A stretch of 6,957 bases of DNA from Candidatus Parvarchaeota archaeon (GTDB taxonomy: Archaea > Nanobdellota > Nanobdellia > Pacearchaeales > GW2011-AR1): positions 1-6,957 of the forward strand of contig PSPM01000015.1 of the NCBI GenBank assembly GCA_004195435.1, written 5' to 3'. How positions within the stretch are numbered: position 1 is the first letter of the stretch; each line of letters begins with the position of its first letter. Position numbers and translations under genes: made by a program. Of this stretch, positions 5,825 to 6,957 are shown in pieces. The notes under the pieces are model-generated. The model saw nothing but the letters and a program-made list of their open reading frames with translations, was not told the DNA's origin and searched no databases.

Positions 5825-6097
5825 TTATTGAACACGCTCTATAATTCTCCCAGTAACACTACCAACATCCCCAGAAAATCCAATAAGCCAGTGAATGTAG
5901 ATTTTCAAAGAAGCCAGAAGACCATCAAAAGTCCAAAAGTTCAATCCTTGTTTAGCACTAACGATCACAAAAGAAACAAAAGTAAAAATGAACATCGAAA
6001 TGATAAACTTAGTCCAAAGATTTCCATGTATAAATCCAGTATATTTTATAAAAACAAACAATGCAATCCCTATTAGAATCATTAAAGTTATTCCCAT
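5825..6097 (-). CDS. Two-helix small membrane protein, 90 aa (paralog A)
   Basis: Unknown function; tandem paralog of the 97-aa protein downstream. Helix 1 is about residues 3-18, then TGFIHGNLWT (20-29), helix 2 about 30-47 with IFTFVSFVIVS, a short linker with GLNFWTFDGLL (51-61), an amphipathic segment with LKIYIHWLIGF (64-74), and a basic end (GRIIERVQ) where paralog B is acidic. The conserved parts lie at the helix 1-2 turn and in the amphipathic segment, so those are probably the working surfaces. The TATA-like TTTTATAC (6125-6118) is about 25 bp before ATG 6097, again leaderless. An opposite-strand open frame covering the same bases has a low-complexity, Lys/Ser/Asn-rich translation and I do not consider it a gene. 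Confidence 0.8.
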   Translation of the reverse strand: MGITLMILIGIALFVFIKYTGFIHGNLWTKFIISMFIFTFVSFVIVSAKQGLNFWTFDGLLASLKIYIHWLIGFSGDVGSVTGRIIERVQ

Positions 6098-6117
6098 ATA
6101 AAGGAAATGAAACGAAA

Positions 6118-6133
6118 GTATAAAAGATTTTCT
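6118..6133 (-). promoter_or_regulatory. TATA-like promoter of paralog A
   Basis: The minus strand reads GAAAATCTTTTATAC, with the box TTTTATAC (6125-6118) centred about 25 bp before ATG 6097 and a GAAAA stretch before it in the BRE position. There is no Shine-Dalgarno. Confidence 0.5.
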
Positions 6134-6161
6134 AAAGATGTATAATTAATTAAGAATTAAA

Positions 6162-6311
6162 TTATAAAACATTACCGTTTTGGTCTGTTTTGATTAGGTA
6201 AACATCAGTTTGTCCAGCACCAAAAGATTCTGTACGACTAGTAATAATATATCATCCATCAGTAGTTTGTTGGACAGAAGAAACAACAACACTTTCAATT
6301 TTTCTACTCAT
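6162..6311 (-). pseudogene. One-blade beta-propeller repeat ORF broken by an in-frame TGA
   Basis: Starting at ATG 6311, which overlaps the upstream stop as ATGA, the frame reads a 19-residue piece ending SSVQQTTDG, then TGA (6254-6252), then 29 residues YIITSRTESFGAG...DVYLIKTDQNGNVL and TAA. Read across the TGA this is one typical repeat of the extracellular propeller family with the pattern VQQT-DGGYI-(x)n-SFGAG-DVYLIKTD-NGN. The TGA stands where the second Gly of DGG is expected, one base change (GGA to TGA) away. No further blades lie before or after it in the window, and a propeller needs several, so a remnant of a longer surface-protein gene is the simplest reading. A TAG closes the frame just before the ATG, so it is not simply a frameshifted tail of the upstream gene. 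Alternatives are a sequencing error or a translated micro-ORF of 19 aa. Confidence 0.7.
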
Positions 6312-6955
6312 CTATAAGTTTTAAAGACAGAAAACTTCATATCGTCTTTATCAATCCCATCAACAGAACAAGCATCAGATCCAGGAAAAGTAGGTCCACC
6401 AACATGTAATGCATGAACACATCTAACATGATGTACTCCAGAAATACCAGCAACGCCAAAAGGTGCAAACTCCAGTGAATAAAGTTCACCAGGAAAGATT
6501 GGAAGAGTGCCCCCATATCCTGGATTCTCCGCATATATGGATTCTACACTTTCCCAATCATTTCCAGGACTTTTATAATATAGTTCAGCAAAGATACTAA
6601 TAATATCCATGAAGTTGCTACCTTCAATTTCACAAGTAACTTGAAGTTGATCATTTCCTATTTTTGTCAAAGTAATATCGTTAACAGTTCCTATAACACC
6701 CAATACATCTTCACAATCATCAATTGTATTCGAAATAGAACCTCCTGGCTGACTTGCCTCTCCAGCTCCGATACATGCATTAGAAACTCCTGGCTGAGTA
6801 GCAGAACCATCAACATTACAAGATCTAGGAGTGTCTAGATCAGTTATTCCATAAACTGGCCCACCCCGAGGACCCAAACCAATATCTCCAGTATTAACAA
6901 CAACAGCCAAAACTATCGCAACAACGCCAATCACCAACCACAACTCTTTTTTCAT
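6308..6955 (-). CDS. Secreted or membrane-anchored six-cysteine protein, 215 aa
   Basis: No named family recognised. Residues 1-20 (MKKELWLVIGVVAIVLAVVV) are a Sec-type signal or N-terminal anchor; without a clear AxA cleavage site, anchoring is likely. Residues 25-80 are Gly/Pro/Ser-rich with two similar QPG-x-S pieces. Residues 85-215 look beta-rich, with TLTKIGNDQLQVTCEI and later GVHHVRCVHAL, a spacing of C108 and C179 like the disulfide of Ig-like sandwiches. Cysteines are at 46, 61, 81, 108, 179 and 196. CNVDG (46-50) and CSVDG (196-200) repeat a C-x-VDG motif near both ends of the mature part. An even Cys count in an exported protein suggests three disulfides. The start at 6955 is two bases from the edge, but the signal sequence right after it supports it. 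Base composition is visibly richer in G and C than pheST. The TGA stop is the only TGA terminator among the intact genes here. Confidence 0.85.
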   Translation of the reverse strand: MKKELWLVIGVVAIVLAVVVNTGDIGLGPRGGPVYGITDLDTPRSCNVDGSATQPGVSNACIGAGEASQPGGSISNTIDDCEDVLGVIGTVNDITLTKIGNDQLQVTCEIEGSNFMDIISIFAELYYKSPGNDWESVESIYAENPGYGGTLPIFPGELYSLEFAPFGVAGISGVHHVRCVHALHVGGPTFPGSDACSVDGIDKDDMKFSVFKTYR

Positions 6956-6957
6956 TC

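Noticed and set aside
5828..6076. Plus-strand open frame of 82 codons opposite paralog A
   Set aside because: Its translation is low-complexity Lys/Ser/Asn with no domain, whereas the opposite strand encodes a paralog of a neighbouring gene with a matching promoter.
6146..6160. TTAATT-AAG-AATTAA hairpin between the propeller remnant and paralog A
   Set aside because: An all-AT 6-bp stem in very AT-rich DNA is expected by chance, and no T-tract follows it.
6252..6254. TGA recoded as glycine, as in some bacterial candidate phyla, which would repair the propeller blade
   Set aside because: The 215-aa gene just upstream ends with TGA at a natural C-terminus, and reading through it gives only a frame-shifted, Leu-rich shadow of the blade. 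No other long frame here contains TGA, and the rest of the window is archaeal. A single mutation or error explains the site better.
6337..6838. Other open frames inside the six-cysteine gene on both strands
   Set aside because: They lack initiation signals and recognisable domains, and lie fully within a frame with a clear signal sequence and beta-rich body.

Overview
The window looks like a piece of an archaeal genome, most likely a small-genome, AT-rich lineage of the DPANN type (Woesearchaeota, Pacearchaeota or a relative). The clade is an inference from general character; no single base proves it. Support for Archaea is stronger: PheS has the archaeal/eukaryotic N-terminal winged-helix layout, PheT is the short archaeal form, tRNA-Thr(GGU) carries a 27-nt intron at position 37/38 with a bulge-helix-bulge central helix and no encoded CCA, and several genes have a TATA box about 25-29 bp before their first base, which implies leaderless transcripts.

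Layout. Bases 2-3020 (+) hold pheS, cut by the left edge, and pheT, one base apart: the two subunits of phenylalanyl-tRNA synthetase. A small coiled-coil gene (3007-3357, -) converges on pheT, and both stop codons lie in one 16-bp palindrome. Sharing its upstream region and pointing the other way is a GT4-type glycosyltransferase (3447-4619, +). It converges on a small RRM RNA-binding protein (4643-5041, -) that has a repetitive Ser/Glu tail, a strong Shine-Dalgarno site and a possible 5'-UTR hairpin. Behind it on the same strand lies tRNA-Thr(GGU) (5125-5227).

The right third, all on the minus strand, is accessory-like. Three small membrane-protein genes lie in a row (5264-5491, 5492-5785, 5825-6097). 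Two are clear tandem paralogs, and the third may be a shortened, diverged relative. Upstream is a 215-aa secreted or membrane-anchored, six-cysteine protein (6308-6955). Its stop codon overlaps, as ATGA, the start of a one-blade beta-propeller-like reading frame that is broken by a single in-frame TGA (6162-6311).

How the genes work together: pheST and tRNA-Thr serve translation but are separate units. The glycosyltransferase and the anchored small proteins suggest cell-surface work, but nothing in the sequence links them functionally. No mobile element, CRISPR array or integrase is visible. The most noteworthy items are the small membrane-protein family, the interrupted propeller blade, the bacterial-looking RRM gene with a variable tail, and the irregular tRNA intron helix.
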